Assembly: GCA_034429215.1 (NCBI GenBank)
Contig: DAOUGI010000076.1
Location: forward strand, 1 to 64,000
Origin: JAFGOG01 sp034429215
Lineage (GTDB): Bacteria > Chloroflexota > Anaerolineae > JAAYZQ01
Length of the DNA stretch: 64,000 bases
Direction of reading: 5' to 3'
The position numbers and the translations under genes are program-made. The notes under the pieces were generated by a model that saw nothing but the letters and a program-made list of their open reading frames with translations, was not told the origin of the DNA and ran no database searches. Positions 34,201 through 43,113 of this stretch are shown piece after piece; position 1 is the first letter of the stretch; every line of letters begins with the position of its first letter.

Positions 34201-37200
34201 TCCCGCCCATCCCGATCTATGGCAACGAGATGCTGCTGCCCGCGCCCGGCGAGCCCGACGGTGAAGTTACTCTCGTAGCCGGCGGGCTGCTCCAGGCCAA
34301 CACCGATACCATCCGCCGCATCACGCCCTTTGAGCAGTACTGGCAGGGCAGTTATGTCCACCATGACGATTTCATCTCTACTGCCGCCATGCAGGCGCAG
34401 GGGCTCGATACCTTGTCGGCCCAGGTGGTGGTCGACGCGGCGGGCACGGCCTTTCCCATTAGCTGGTCGATCGACTGGGCGCTCTTTCCCGACGCCTGCC
34501 CCACCTGCCCGGTGGAGTGGACCTTTGTGGATGACCCGGCCGTGCCGTCCACTGCCCTGCCGCTCCAGCTCGACCTGGCCAGCGCCAACCTGCGCCTGCT
34601 CAACACCGAGCTGCTGGACGGCGAGGTCCGCGAGCTAGATTCCTATCAGAAGGCCGGCGGGCCGGTGGCCTTTCAGCTCCGCAATGCCACATCGCGGCTC
34701 ACCCTTGGGCCGCTGCTGGGCGGGACCACCAAGCCGGTCCAGGCGGTGATCCAGCCGCCCGGCTGGGCGCGCGCCGCCGAGGGCGAGGGGGGCTGCGAAC
34801 AGGCGGGCGTCCCGGCAAGCTGCCTGGACCTGCGCCGGGGAGAGTACAAGTGGCTGCCTCTGGCCGACGCCGAGCAAAATGTCAGCCCCTGGTCGCTGCC
34901 CGACATGCACATCGAGACGGCGCCGGCCACGCTTATCTTTAGCCGAGAGGGCCAGCTCAACATCTTTAGCGCCGACCACCCGGCCAGCACAGACGATTTC
35001 GGCCAGACCTTCAGTTTTGACACCTGGGAGGCCGGCGTGCGGGTGGTCCAGGAAAAGTGCGTGGAAGCCGACCCGGTCGAGACGACCGTCATCCGCGGCA
35101 CGGCCTTTATCGCGCTGCCGACCCTGGGCGACGACGGCAGCGGCTCGGCCAGCTCGTGGGCCAAGGCCGATTTCAAGCTGTGTGAGACGAGCCTGCAGCA
35201 GGCGCACATCCAGTTCGGCATTCCCAAGCCGGGCATCCCGGTGGGCAGCACCGGCGTCGGCGTCCACCTGCTCGACGGCACGGTGACCATCGATCCCAAC
35301 ACAGGCGACACCCGCATCACGCTGGGCGTTGGCTTTCAGACCCTGGACGGCTTTACCCTGACCAACGGCAAAGGCACCGTCACCCTCGACACGGCGGGCA
35401 TGCTGTCTTTGCAGGCCACCGGCACGCTGGTCGGCGTGGTCAGCGCCGACCAGCTGCGGCTGGACGTGGCATGGAACCCCCTGGACATGTTGTTTGAGGG
35501 GCAGGTATCCTACGGCGGCGGGCTGCTGTCCGGCGAGGTGATGATGCACGGCTGGGTCGGCCAGGGCTGGCAGGGCAAGTATGCCTGGCTGCCACCGAAC
35601 GACGCTTTCCATTTTACCGGCTCGATCGGCGGCACCGTCAAGCTCAAGTCGGGCGCCGTGGTGGACGAGTGGCCGTTTGTGCTGCCGCCGTTCACCCTCA
35701 GCCTGACGGCGCAGATCGCCTTTGGCGAGTTCTGCACCGGCTCGGCCTGCACCAGCTACGATTGGGGCATGTCGGCCACCGTCAAGGTGCTGGGCTACAA
35801 GGTCGGCGTCTATGTCGACGGCGGCGGCCCGGACCTAATCCTGGGCAGCGACAGCCACAAGCTGATCGACCAGGCCGGCGCGTCGGCTCTGGTTGTACCG
35901 CAGGCGCCTGCAGCGGTGCCGCCTCCGTCACCCATCTTCTACCCGGGCGCCAATCAGGTTGACCTGTCGCCCTCCTTCACCAGTCCTTTCGACGGCGACG
36001 TCCCCGACCAGGCCGCCACTATCTGCTCGGGCGTGGGCACGCCGGTGGTCGAGTGCCCCTTCCTGGTCAACAGCGGCGTCGGGCGGGCGCTATTCATCGC
36101 CACCTGGGAGAACGGCGACCTGGACGTGTCTCTGATCAAGCCCAACGGGGTGGTGCTCACTCCGGCCAATGCCCAGGCCAACGGCGCGGTCTATGCCACC
36201 GAGCCGCCCGGCCTGGTGCAGGTGGCCTCTTACAGCGTCATCACGCCCACCGCCGGCCTGGCCCTCGACCCGGGCACGTGGAAGGTGCGGCTGAGCGGCG
36301 TCGGCCTGAACCTGCTGCCGGGGCTGAAGAATAACTACACCCTTCTGTTCAGCGCCGACAAGCCAGCCGCCACGCTGGTGTGGGGCCCACCCCAGGACCT
36401 GTCGCCCACCCTGAAGCGGCTGCCCTGGACCGCTTCCCGCGGCGGGCAGCCGCTCAACCCCGACCTGGAGGTGGAGCTGTTTGCCATCGACGCCGCCCAG
36501 CGGCCGGTCACCCCGACGCTGATGGCCGGGGCGACGATCGTGCTCAAGATCCCGGCCGGCGCCGGACAGTACGACTGGGACCTGAGCGGCCTGGCCGCCG
36601 GAACCTATGCCTTTGGCGCGCGGCTGGACGACCACGCCACGGGCAACGGCCACGTAGTGGTCTGGTCGCCCTACACCGTCACCCTGGTGGATACCACCCC
36701 GCCGCCAATCCCGTTTGTCGTCGGCTCGCTGGCGTTTGTCGATACTTTGCTCCTGTTTTGGACCCGCGATGACGTCACGCCCGACCTGGCCGGGTACCTG
36801 GTCGAGTATACCGTCCCCGAGTGGGACCTGACCACACCCCTGCCGCAGGTGCGGCGGGTGCTGCCGACGAAAAAGAGCCTGTCGCCGTTGGTTGAGCGCG
36901 CACGCCTGGGCGGTCTCTTCCTTTCAGGGCCACAGCCGATCAGCACCAATGTGTGTGTCCGCTCCTACGACGCCACCGGCAACGTCAGCGACTGCTACCC
37001 CACGCCCATCACCATGCCCGAACTGCCTGAGACGAGACTGGGGCCGCCGGAGGACCTGACGCTGAATAGCGACGGCGCTGGCATCATGGTCAACTGGGTG
37101 CCGCCCGGCGCCCGCGTTCCGCCTGGCTCGCTGGTCGACTATGGCCCGGCCGGCTGCTTGCTGGAGCGCCCTCAGCGCCTGGCTGACGAAGGGCCATCGC

Positions 37201-37940
37201 CGTTGATCTTTGCGCCGGACGCCACCAGCGCGGTGCTGACCGGTCTGACACCAGGCCAGGTGTACGAGATCGGCGTGCGCGGCTACCGGGACAGCGGCGA
37301 GATCGGCCCGCGGATCTCTGGCCGCGTTATGCACATCGATCCCACCGACGCCAACGCCGACGGCATCCCCGACCAGTGGGCCGCGCTGTACGGGCTCGAC
37401 CCCGACATCGCCGACCTGGACGGCGACGGGCTGCCCGACGTGAGCGAGTTCCAGGCCGCCTCGAACCCGCGCCTGGCCGACAGCGACGGCGACGGCGCCT
37501 ACGACGGCCAGGAGGTCGAGGCAGGCAGCGATCCGTGCGACCCTGACAGCCGGCCGCCGATCGAGCTGCCCCGGCTGGCGCTGGTGGGCGAGGCTGCGCT
37601 CCACTTTGCCACCGCCGCCAACCTGTCCGGCCCTGAGCCGCAGGCCATCTCCATCCTGAACGCCGGCGGCGGCGCGCTTGATTGGGAAGCAAGCGTCTCG
37701 GCGCCCTGGATCCTGCTCGACCAGAGCGCGGGACGCGGCATCGGCGCGCTCACCATCCGGGTGAACCCGGCCGGCCTGGGGCCTGGGCTGTACAGCAGCT
37801 CGCTGGTCATCACCAACGTCTCCCTGCGGGGCGTGCAGGCTGCCTTGCCCGAGTCGGTCACCATCCCGGTCACCATGCTTGTCCTGCCGCCCAAAGAGCA
37901 CAAAGTGTTCATACCGTTGGTTGCGAGGTCGTTGCCGTGA
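31227..37940 (+). CDS. Giant secreted multidomain protein
   Basis: 2237 residues with an N-terminal signal sequence (about 1-40) after TGGAGGT. The first half contains a segment like the DNRLRE domain of wall-associated proteins (about 355-600, with VTTWDVTAQIQSWYTAW). The middle is long and beta-rich with no clear family. Fibronectin-III-like regions lie near 1825-2035. Asp-rich thrombospondin-type calcium repeats lie near 2037-2111 (DANADGIPDQW, DLDGDGLPD, DSDGDGAYDG). A BACON-like sandwich is near 2124-2218 (ILNAGGGALDWEASVSAPWILLDQ). The last residues are KVFIPLVARSLP, like the short aromatic/LPLV tails of other Chloroflexota exported proteins. Probably a surface adhesin or matrix protein. 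Confidence 0.85.
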   Translation: MFLTWLKHRSAAVVRAFLAIGLLSSSILSPVVSWGQPTAGAAVPAQVAQQRADAAAPISPSDAAAPGGQAAWNELPAAKLSETKAAASQPSSDPSGLPEIVERRTAHGAVLSAGEGRYVAILSSEPLHYQDAGGNWQPIDPSFRDLEDSYVVERNLVRGRAGARQAWLSAAVGQVAFFWQATRLGAVDGGGGFTELARALEAPPGFAQPGAAGNALRYASTWTDPLLSEEIVSSPGNLEQALIFAGPPGPAAGAEFLEMQASLRLAPGAALWADGKPVAGELQAADTLEVRDEEGKQALILAPVRAFEQSRPDVAVAGAYTVYPTDTPDTWRVGVRTPWGWWVDPGRTYPAVLDPVITVQRSTGWGEGLAWVRSTGDKAYSLGDMRLGAYLPDYNTQSRGYVQFNSLPALLNNASAPVLVTAAYLDVEPTDFWFPTYEYHGSGFTDWDSVPNKRKVTLAYAGACPNDAGCNGFSLQDGRLTDPNNYNWDNQPVGIDIGTETLKVGPMKKSGNANPTVTTWDVTAQIQSWYTAWSDQPNPRPGPTFQLRAVDDNGNDATCPKPGPYYSGFANGKFLTDSNLVPRCTNFYIPPGKVSLRIEYTELELPFTSGNPLEPPLLNIPGVPSYTPLTGSSDNLFLSPNHRYKLAKPTGLPRWRAVALRGNHAYDEALPARAMLKLLDFSAVAGPDDEPVQMLSPKAQGADQTTFFLIDDHLAGSSLPNADLRVEVVASEDNDYAADQQRNYRLDYARALPMAPLNYGVFNNLNFTMFSDRLLKLDEFHLDQGDNVGFIATVPAALEMMVVTPAADAPNTGALMSANHSNANLFVAAQPGGTLRTFTLTAPVTGEYLLVLVNKERPVFDPDRGFATELTASVSILPCQSGSYPTAQYGCQPLILPDGLTPAPRPVAIPGGGTLTVYSEGDFTPGADWCTQNEGMGAPIIDAGVPGRWVVVVQGRVCYQGGVLTTSPDSAVGLIVTNPAPDPGDGRWHGRIPPIPIYGNEMLLPAPGEPDGEVTLVAGGLLQANTDTIRRITPFEQYWQGSYVHHDDFISTAAMQAQGLDTLSAQVVVDAAGTAFPISWSIDWALFPDACPTCPVEWTFVDDPAVPSTALPLQLDLASANLRLLNTELLDGEVRELDSYQKAGGPVAFQLRNATSRLTLGPLLGGTTKPVQAVIQPPGWARAAEGEGGCEQAGVPASCLDLRRGEYKWLPLADAEQNVSPWSLPDMHIETAPATLIFSREGQLNIFSADHPASTDDFGQTFSFDTWEAGVRVVQEKCVEADPVETTVIRGTAFIALPTLGDDGSGSASSWAKADFKLCETSLQQAHIQFGIPKPGIPVGSTGVGVHLLDGTVTIDPNTGDTRITLGVGFQTLDGFTLTNGKGTVTLDTAGMLSLQATGTLVGVVSADQLRLDVAWNPLDMLFEGQVSYGGGLLSGEVMMHGWVGQGWQGKYAWLPPNDAFHFTGSIGGTVKLKSGAVVDEWPFVLPPFTLSLTAQIAFGEFCTGSACTSYDWGMSATVKVLGYKVGVYVDGGGPDLILGSDSHKLIDQAGASALVVPQAPAAVPPPSPIFYPGANQVDLSPSFTSPFDGDVPDQAATICSGVGTPVVECPFLVNSGVGRALFIATWENGDLDVSLIKPNGVVLTPANAQANGAVYATEPPGLVQVASYSVITPTAGLALDPGTWKVRLSGVGLNLLPGLKNNYTLLFSADKPAATLVWGPPQDLSPTLKRLPWTASRGGQPLNPDLEVELFAIDAAQRPVTPTLMAGATIVLKIPAGAGQYDWDLSGLAAGTYAFGARLDDHATGNGHVVVWSPYTVTLVDTTPPPIPFVVGSLAFVDTLLLFWTRDDVTPDLAGYLVEYTVPEWDLTTPLPQVRRVLPTKKSLSPLVERARLGGLFLSGPQPISTNVCVRSYDATGNVSDCYPTPITMPELPETRLGPPEDLTLNSDGAGIMVNWVPPGARVPPGSLVDYGPAGCLLERPQRLADEGPSPLIFAPDATSAVLTGLTPGQVYEIGVRGYRDSGEIGPRISGRVMHIDPTDANADGIPDQWAALYGLDPDIADLDGDGLPDVSEFQAASNPRLADSDGDGAYDGQEVEAGSDPCDPDSRPPIELPRLALVGEAALHFATAANLSGPEPQAISILNAGGGALDWEASVSAPWILLDQSAGRGIGALTIRVNPAGLGPGLYSSSLVITNVSLRGVQAALPESVTIPVTMLVLPPKEHKVFIPLVARSLP

Positions 37941-37989
37941 CACAAAAAAAGTGCTCGGGACCGGTCGGCCATGAATCTGTGAGGTAGCG

Positions 37990-38391
37990 ATGAAAGTGCA
38001 CCTTCTGTTCACACCGCTATTGGCACTTGCCGGCGCTAGCCGCCTGGCGGAGATCAAGCTCCGGCTGCCGCACTTGGCGGCTGCGGTGTGACCAAGGGCT
38101 TCTCGGCCGATATCGAGCCGGTCCGGCGGCGGATCGGCGGCGACGCCAAGGCCCGCCTCCAAGCCGCTGTGGCCGAGCTGGTAAGTCAGGAGCGCTTCCG
38201 CCAGTTGTTGGGTATCGAGGATAGCGACTCGGACCTAAGCTACCCTTCAGGATCTGCTCAAGCAGTACGACGAGCAGGTGGTCAAGCCGCGCGTGGCCGC
38301 GGCCGGCGAGAGCTGCGCCGCCGGGCGGTTGGCCATCCAGCCCGTGCTGGGCTACGAGCGCCAGAAGCAGCTCCTGGGCGCCGGCGTGTGA
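37990..38391 (+). pseudogene. Frameshifted small gene(s)
   Basis: An ATG at 37990 opens a 33-residue frame ending at 38091, overlapping a GTG at 38088 that starts a second frame (TKGFSADIEPVRRRIGGDAKARL...LLGIEDSDSDL). Near 38237 the reading switches by one base: removing one A joins it to ATLQDLLKQYDEQVVKPRV...QKQLLGAGV, ending at TGA 38391. The restored protein is about 100 residues. No family is recognised. It could be a degraded gene or a sequencing error. Confidence 0.55.
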
Positions 38392-38458
38392 GAAACCATA
38401 GCCGTATAGCATTCGCCGATGCCAGCCTGGCGCGCGTGGCTGGCTGTTCGGGGAGCAT

Positions 38459-38487
38459 TTGACAGAAAAGTCGCCGTGTGTTACAAT
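38459..38487 (+). promoter_or_regulatory. Promoter of the nar operon
   Basis: TTGACA (38459-38464), a 17-bp spacer and TACAAT (38482-38487), 62 bases before the cytochrome gene. No Fnr-type TTGAT-N4-ATCAA box is visible in this stretch. Confidence 0.7.
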
Positions 38488-38549
38488 TTTGGGCCAAGAA
38501 GTCAACTCGCTGTGGGCGTGACGCCCCGCTCTCAGGGGAGGTGAAACCC

Positions 38550-39401
38550 ATGTCTCCAAAGGCTCGCACCATGCTCAAAGCAGCAGCTCCACTGCTGCTC
38601 GCTGTATTCCTGGTTGTTATCTCTGCTCAATTGGCGTGGACGGCTCCCCCGGCTCAATCCACCACCGACGGCGAAGCGATCTTTCAAGACAAATGTGCTG
38701 GCTGTCACACCGTCGGCGCTGGTCGGCTGGCAGGCCCCGACCTGAAGGGAGTCACATCACAGCGCGATCGGGACTGGCTGGCCCGCTTTATCGCCGAGCC
38801 GGACAAGGTGCTGGCCGAGGGCGACCCCATCGCCGCCGGCCTGCTGCGGGAGTTCAACAACCTGCCAATGCCCAACCAGGGCCTGTCCGCAGAGCAGGTG
38901 GCGGCGGTCATTGCCTATCTGGAAGCGACTGAAGGGACGGCTGTCCCGGCCCCGGACACAAGCCTTGCCGTTGGAGATCCAGACAGGGGTGAGGCCCTGT
39001 TCATGGGCGATCTCCACTTTCAGAATGCCGGCCCGCCGTGCATGGGCTGCCACAACATCGACGGCGCCGGCGCCCTGGGCGGCGGGACCATGGGACCTGA
39101 CCTGACACAGGCGTTCGCCACGTATGGCAACGCCGGCCTGGCCTCGGTCCTGGACAACATCCCCTTCCCCACCATGAGGCCGATCTACGCCAACCATCCG
39201 CTGACTCCCGAAGAACAAACCGACCTGCGGGCCTACATTCAGGCAACGGCAGGCCAGCCGCAGGCGGATAGGGAGCTGTTGATCCTGGCGCTGAGCCTGG
39301 CCGGTCTGATCGCGGCGATGATCGCGATCGGCATCGTCTGGCGCCGCCGGCTGCGGGGAGTCCGCCGGCCGATGGTGGACCAAGCGCGAAGCGGACGTTG
39401 A
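38550..39401 (+). CDS. Diheme membrane cytochrome c of the nar operon
   Basis: 283 residues, start after GGGGAGGTG. Signal/anchor helix at 10-30. First heme C49-A-G-C-H53, second heme C164-M-G-C-H168, with Met ligand candidates (LPMPNQ, PTMRPIY). A C-terminal transmembrane helix near 243-263 is followed by a basic tail. Both heme domains face outside. It begins the operon before narG, as the cytochrome NarC does in Thermus and as cytochromes do in some nxr operons. It probably passes electrons between the membrane subunit and a quinol or cytochrome pool. Confidence 0.9.
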   Translation: MSPKARTMLKAAAPLLLAVFLVVISAQLAWTAPPAQSTTDGEAIFQDKCAGCHTVGAGRLAGPDLKGVTSQRDRDWLARFIAEPDKVLAEGDPIAAGLLREFNNLPMPNQGLSAEQVAAVIAYLEATEGTAVPAPDTSLAVGDPDRGEALFMGDLHFQNAGPPCMGCHNIDGAGALGGGTMGPDLTQAFATYGNAGLASVLDNIPFPTMRPIYANHPLTPEEQTDLRAYIQATAGQPQADRELLILALSLAGLIAAMIAIGIVWRRRLRGVRRPMVDQARSGR

Positions 39402-39438
39402 GCTAGTTTGCCATGACAACCCCCGCGAGGAGGACAAT

Positions 39439-42400
39439 GTGAGCTGGATCCAAGACATTGCCAACCCGAAATCACGGCAGTGGGAAGAGTTCTACCGCAA
39501 CCGCTGGCAGCACGACCGCGTGGTGCGCAGCACCCACGGCGTCAACTGCACCGGCGGCTGCTCCTGGATGGTGTACGTCAAGGACGGCATCGTCACCTGG
39601 GAGATGCAGGCCCTCGACTACCCAAGCCTGGAGGCCGGCCTCCCACCCTACGAGCCCCGCGGCTGCCAGCGGGGCATCTCCTTTTCCTGGTACCTTTACT
39701 CCCCAATCCGGGTCAAGTACCCTTACCTGCGCGGGGCGCTGATGGACCTGTGGCGCCAGGCACGCAGCCGGCACGCCGACCCGGTCGATGCCTGGGCGTC
39801 CATCGTCGAGGATGGCGCCAGCCGTAAGCTGTTCCATGAGGCGCGCGGAAAGGGCGGCTTCCGCCGCTCTTCCTGGGACGAGGTCTTGGACATCATCGGC
39901 GCCTCGACCGTATATACCGTCAAGAAGCATGGCCCTGACCGTGTTGTTGGCTTTTCGCCGATCCCCGCCATGTCGATGCTCTCCTACGCGGCCGGCGCCC
40001 GTTTCCTCCAGCTTCTCGGAGGCGTCTGCCTCTCCTTTTACGATTGGTACAGCGACCTGCCGCCCGCCTCGCCCGAGACGTGGGGCGAGCAGACCGACGT
40101 CGCCGAGTCTGCCGACTGGTACAACGCCAAGTATATCGCGACGGTCGGCTCGAACGTAAGCATGACCCGCACGCCAGACGTCCACTTTGCCGCCGAGGCG
40201 CGCCACGCCGGCGCCAAGCTTGTCGTCTTTTCGCCCGATTTCAGCCAGACCTCCAAGTACGCCGACTGGTGGATCCCCCTCAATGCCGGGCAGGATGGCG
40301 CTTTCTGGATGGCGGTGAGCCATGTGCTCCTGAAAGAGCTTCACCACCAGCAGCAGGAGCCCTACTTCCTCGACTATGTCAAGCGCTACACTGACTCGCC
40401 CTTCCTGGTGATGCTGGACAAGGTTGGCGACCAGGTCGTGCCGGGCCGCCTTCTACGCGCCGGACAGCTTGCTCGCTACCAGGGCGTGGAAAACGGGGAC
40501 TGGAAATACCTGGTCTGGGACCGGCCGTCGGGCCAGCCGCGTATGCCCCAGGGCTCGCTCGGCTTCCGCTGGCAAAAGCAAAAAGGCCGGTGGAACCTGG
40601 AGCTGAAAGACGGCCTGGACGGTGCAGAGATCGACCCCCAGCTTACCTTGCTCGGCGATCCGGCCGAGACCGCGACCGTCTCCTTTGCCGATTTTGGGCA
40701 GGGCAAGGCCGTGCGGCGCAGCGTGCCCGTCCGCACCGTCGAGACCGCCGGTGGCCCGGTGCTCGTTGCCACCGTCTACGACCTGCTGATGGCCCAGTTC
40801 GGCGTGGGCCGCGGGCTCGCAGGCGACTACCCGGCGAACTATGACGATGCAGCCGCCCCCTACACCCCCGCCTGGCAGGAGCGCTATACCGGCGTGGACC
40901 GCAAAACCCTCATCCAGTTCGCGCGCGAGTGGGGCGCGACCGCAGCCAAGACCCACGGCCAGTGCACCATCCTGATCGGCGCCGGCGTAAACCACTGGTA
41001 CCACAACAACCTGATCTACCGCGCCTGCATTTCCGCCCTGCTCCTGACCGGCTGCGTAGGCCGCAACGGCGGTGGCCTGAACCACTACGTGGGCCAGGAA
41101 AAGCTGGCCCCCTTTGCCTCCTGGTCGACGCTGGCTTTTGCCCTCGACTGGGTCAAGCCCCCGCGTCTCCAAAACACCCCCTCCTACCACTATGTGCACA
41201 GCGACCAGTGGCGCTACGAGCGCCCCTTGCCTGAGGTGCAGCCGGTGCCCCGACCTGACGAGGCCCGCGCCCAGGCCCTGCGGCAGCAGCACACCATCGA
41301 CATGCAGGTCCAGGCAGTGCGCATGGGCTGGCTGCCCTTCTATCCCCAATTCGACCGCAGCTCGCTCGATCTGGTGCGGCAGGCTGAACAGGCTGGGGCA
41401 CACACCGATCCCGAAATCCGCAAGTGGACCGTGGACGAATTGCGGGCCGGCCGCCTGCGCTTTGCAGTGCAGGACCCAGACGCGCCGGAAAACTGGCCAC
41501 GGCTGTGGTTCATCTGGCGTGGCAACACGCTCAACGCCAGCGCCAAGGGCCAGGAGTACTTTTTCCGGCACTACCTGGGCACCCACAGCCAGACGGTCGC
41601 CGACGAGATCTCTGGCAGCACTGTAGCCGAAGCGGTCTGGCACGAGGCCGCGCCACAGGGCAAGATCGACCTGGTGGTCGATCTCAACTTCCGCATGGAT
41701 ACCACCGCCCTCTACTCTGACATTGTCCTGCCGACGGCAACCTGGTACGAAAAGGATGACTTGAACTCTACCGACATGCACTCTTTCATCCATCCCATGT
41801 CGGCCGCCGTCCCTCCTTGCTGGGAGTCGAAGAGCGACTGGGAGATCTTTAAGGCATTGGCCCACAAGGTGAGCGAGCTGGCGCAGGCACACCTGCCAGA
41901 GCCTGTCCGTGACTTGGTCGCCGTTCCCTTGCAGCACGATACGCCGGCCGAGATGGCGCAGCCGGCGATCCGCGATTGGGCCAAGGGTGAGTGTGAGCCC
42001 CTTCCCGGTGTGACGATGCCCAATCTGGTCATTGCCGAGCGCGACTACACCCGGCTCTACCGGCGCTTTGTCTCCCTTGGGCCGGCGGCGCAGCGAGAGG
42101 GCATCGGCGCCCACGGCATCCGCTGGTCGGTTGAGGATCTCTACCAGGAGCTGCTGGACAACGGCCCCACCGTCGCCTGGGAGGGCAAACAGTACCCTTC
42201 CCTCGAAGATGCACGACAAGCGGCCAACGTGATCCTCCTCCTGGCGCCCGAGACCAACGGCGAAGTCGGCTACCGTGCCTACAAGGAAGAAGAGGAAAAG
42301 ACCGGCAGGCCCTTGACCGATCTGGCCGAAGCGACGCGGGATACGCGCTACACCTTTCAGGACCTGCTGTCGCAGCCGCGCCGGCTGCTGAATAGCCCGA

Positions 42401-43071
42401 TCTGGACGGGTATCACCGGCAAGGGCCGCGCCTATTCGGCCTACTGCCTCAACGTCGAACGGCTGGTGCCTTGGCGCACCCTCACCGGCCGGCAGCAGTT
42501 CTACCTCGACCACGAGGGCTACCTGGCTTTTGGCGAGAACCTTCCGACCTACAAGCCTCGGCCCGACCCGCAGGCTGTGGGCGACCTCGACAAGAGCCGC
42601 GCCGAGGCCCGCACCATCATGCTCAACTACCTGACGCCCCACGCCAAGTGGCACATCCATTCCAACTATTTTGACAACGACCGCATGCTGACCCTGTCGC
42701 GAGGTATCGAGCCGATGTGGCTGAACGACGAGGATGCAGCCGAGATTGGCGTGCACGACAACGACTGGGTGGAGGCGTACAACGACCATGGCACGGTCGT
42801 GACGCGCGCCGCCGTCAGCGCGCGCATCCCTCGGGGACTTTGCTTCGTCTACCACTCCCCCGAGCGCACGGTGGGGGTGCCCCGCTCGCCGCAGCGGGGT
42901 AACCGCCGCGCAGGCGGTCACAACAGCCCCACGCGTGCGCGGCTCAAGCCACTGCTCATGATGGGCGGCTACGGCCAGTGGACCTATGGCTTTAACTATT
43001 GGGGGCCGACCGGCATCAACCGCGACAGCTATGTCCTGGTGCGCAAGCTGCCCGGCGCCCCGCAGTACTAG
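39439..43071 (+). CDS. narG: Respiratory nitrate reductase alpha subunit (NarG/NxrA family)
   Basis: 1210 residues, GTG start after GAGGAGG. The Fe-S cluster FS0 ligands are H33, C37, C41 and C76 (THGVNCTGGC...EPRGCQRG). The predicted molybdenum ligand is D220 in WGEQTDVAESADWY, matching Asp222 of E. coli NarG. There is no Tat signal, and the length is close to the 1247 of E. coli, so the cytoplasmic-facing type is expected. The enzyme reduces nitrate to nitrite with bis-MGD molybdenum. The same family includes Nitrobacter/Nitrolancea nitrite oxidoreductase, which cannot be excluded from sequence alone. Confidence 0.95.
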   Translation: MSWIQDIANPKSRQWEEFYRNRWQHDRVVRSTHGVNCTGGCSWMVYVKDGIVTWEMQALDYPSLEAGLPPYEPRGCQRGISFSWYLYSPIRVKYPYLRGALMDLWRQARSRHADPVDAWASIVEDGASRKLFHEARGKGGFRRSSWDEVLDIIGASTVYTVKKHGPDRVVGFSPIPAMSMLSYAAGARFLQLLGGVCLSFYDWYSDLPPASPETWGEQTDVAESADWYNAKYIATVGSNVSMTRTPDVHFAAEARHAGAKLVVFSPDFSQTSKYADWWIPLNAGQDGAFWMAVSHVLLKELHHQQQEPYFLDYVKRYTDSPFLVMLDKVGDQVVPGRLLRAGQLARYQGVENGDWKYLVWDRPSGQPRMPQGSLGFRWQKQKGRWNLELKDGLDGAEIDPQLTLLGDPAETATVSFADFGQGKAVRRSVPVRTVETAGGPVLVATVYDLLMAQFGVGRGLAGDYPANYDDAAAPYTPAWQERYTGVDRKTLIQFAREWGATAAKTHGQCTILIGAGVNHWYHNNLIYRACISALLLTGCVGRNGGGLNHYVGQEKLAPFASWSTLAFALDWVKPPRLQNTPSYHYVHSDQWRYERPLPEVQPVPRPDEARAQALRQQHTIDMQVQAVRMGWLPFYPQFDRSSLDLVRQAEQAGAHTDPEIRKWTVDELRAGRLRFAVQDPDAPENWPRLWFIWRGNTLNASAKGQEYFFRHYLGTHSQTVADEISGSTVAEAVWHEAAPQGKIDLVVDLNFRMDTTALYSDIVLPTATWYEKDDLNSTDMHSFIHPMSAAVPPCWESKSDWEIFKALAHKVSELAQAHLPEPVRDLVAVPLQHDTPAEMAQPAIRDWAKGECEPLPGVTMPNLVIAERDYTRLYRRFVSLGPAAQREGIGAHGIRWSVEDLYQELLDNGPTVAWEGKQYPSLEDARQAANVILLLAPETNGEVGYRAYKEEEEKTGRPLTDLAEATRDTRYTFQDLLSQPRRLLNSPIWTGITGKGRAYSAYCLNVERLVPWRTLTGRQQFYLDHEGYLAFGENLPTYKPRPDPQAVGDLDKSRAEARTIMLNYLTPHAKWHIHSNYFDNDRMLTLSRGIEPMWLNDEDAAEIGVHDNDWVEAYNDHGTVVTRAAVSARIPRGLCFVYHSPERTVGVPRSPQRGNRRAGGHNSPTRARLKPLLMMGGYGQWTYGFNYWGPTGINRDSYVLVRKLPGAPQY

Positions 43072-43113
43072 CGACGCAGGATCGAGTCACGACACTATCG
43101 GAAGGATAGAAGG

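Noticed and set aside
31593..34364. 923-codon open frame on the minus strand opposite the giant secreted protein
   Set aside because: It is a GC-driven shadow of the plus-strand gene, whose translation has a signal peptide and domain matches. The antisense product is low-complexity and His/Gly/Val-rich with no family features.
38088..38462. Single intact 124-residue protein from the GTG at 38088
   Set aside because: After residue ~50 the frame turns into an Arg/Gly-rich low-complexity sequence, whereas the neighbouring frame continues with protein-like sequence, so a frameshift is more likely.
40453..42921. 822-codon open frame on the minus strand opposite narG
   Set aside because: narG is unambiguous on the plus strand with all cofactor ligands; the antisense frame has no recognisable domain.
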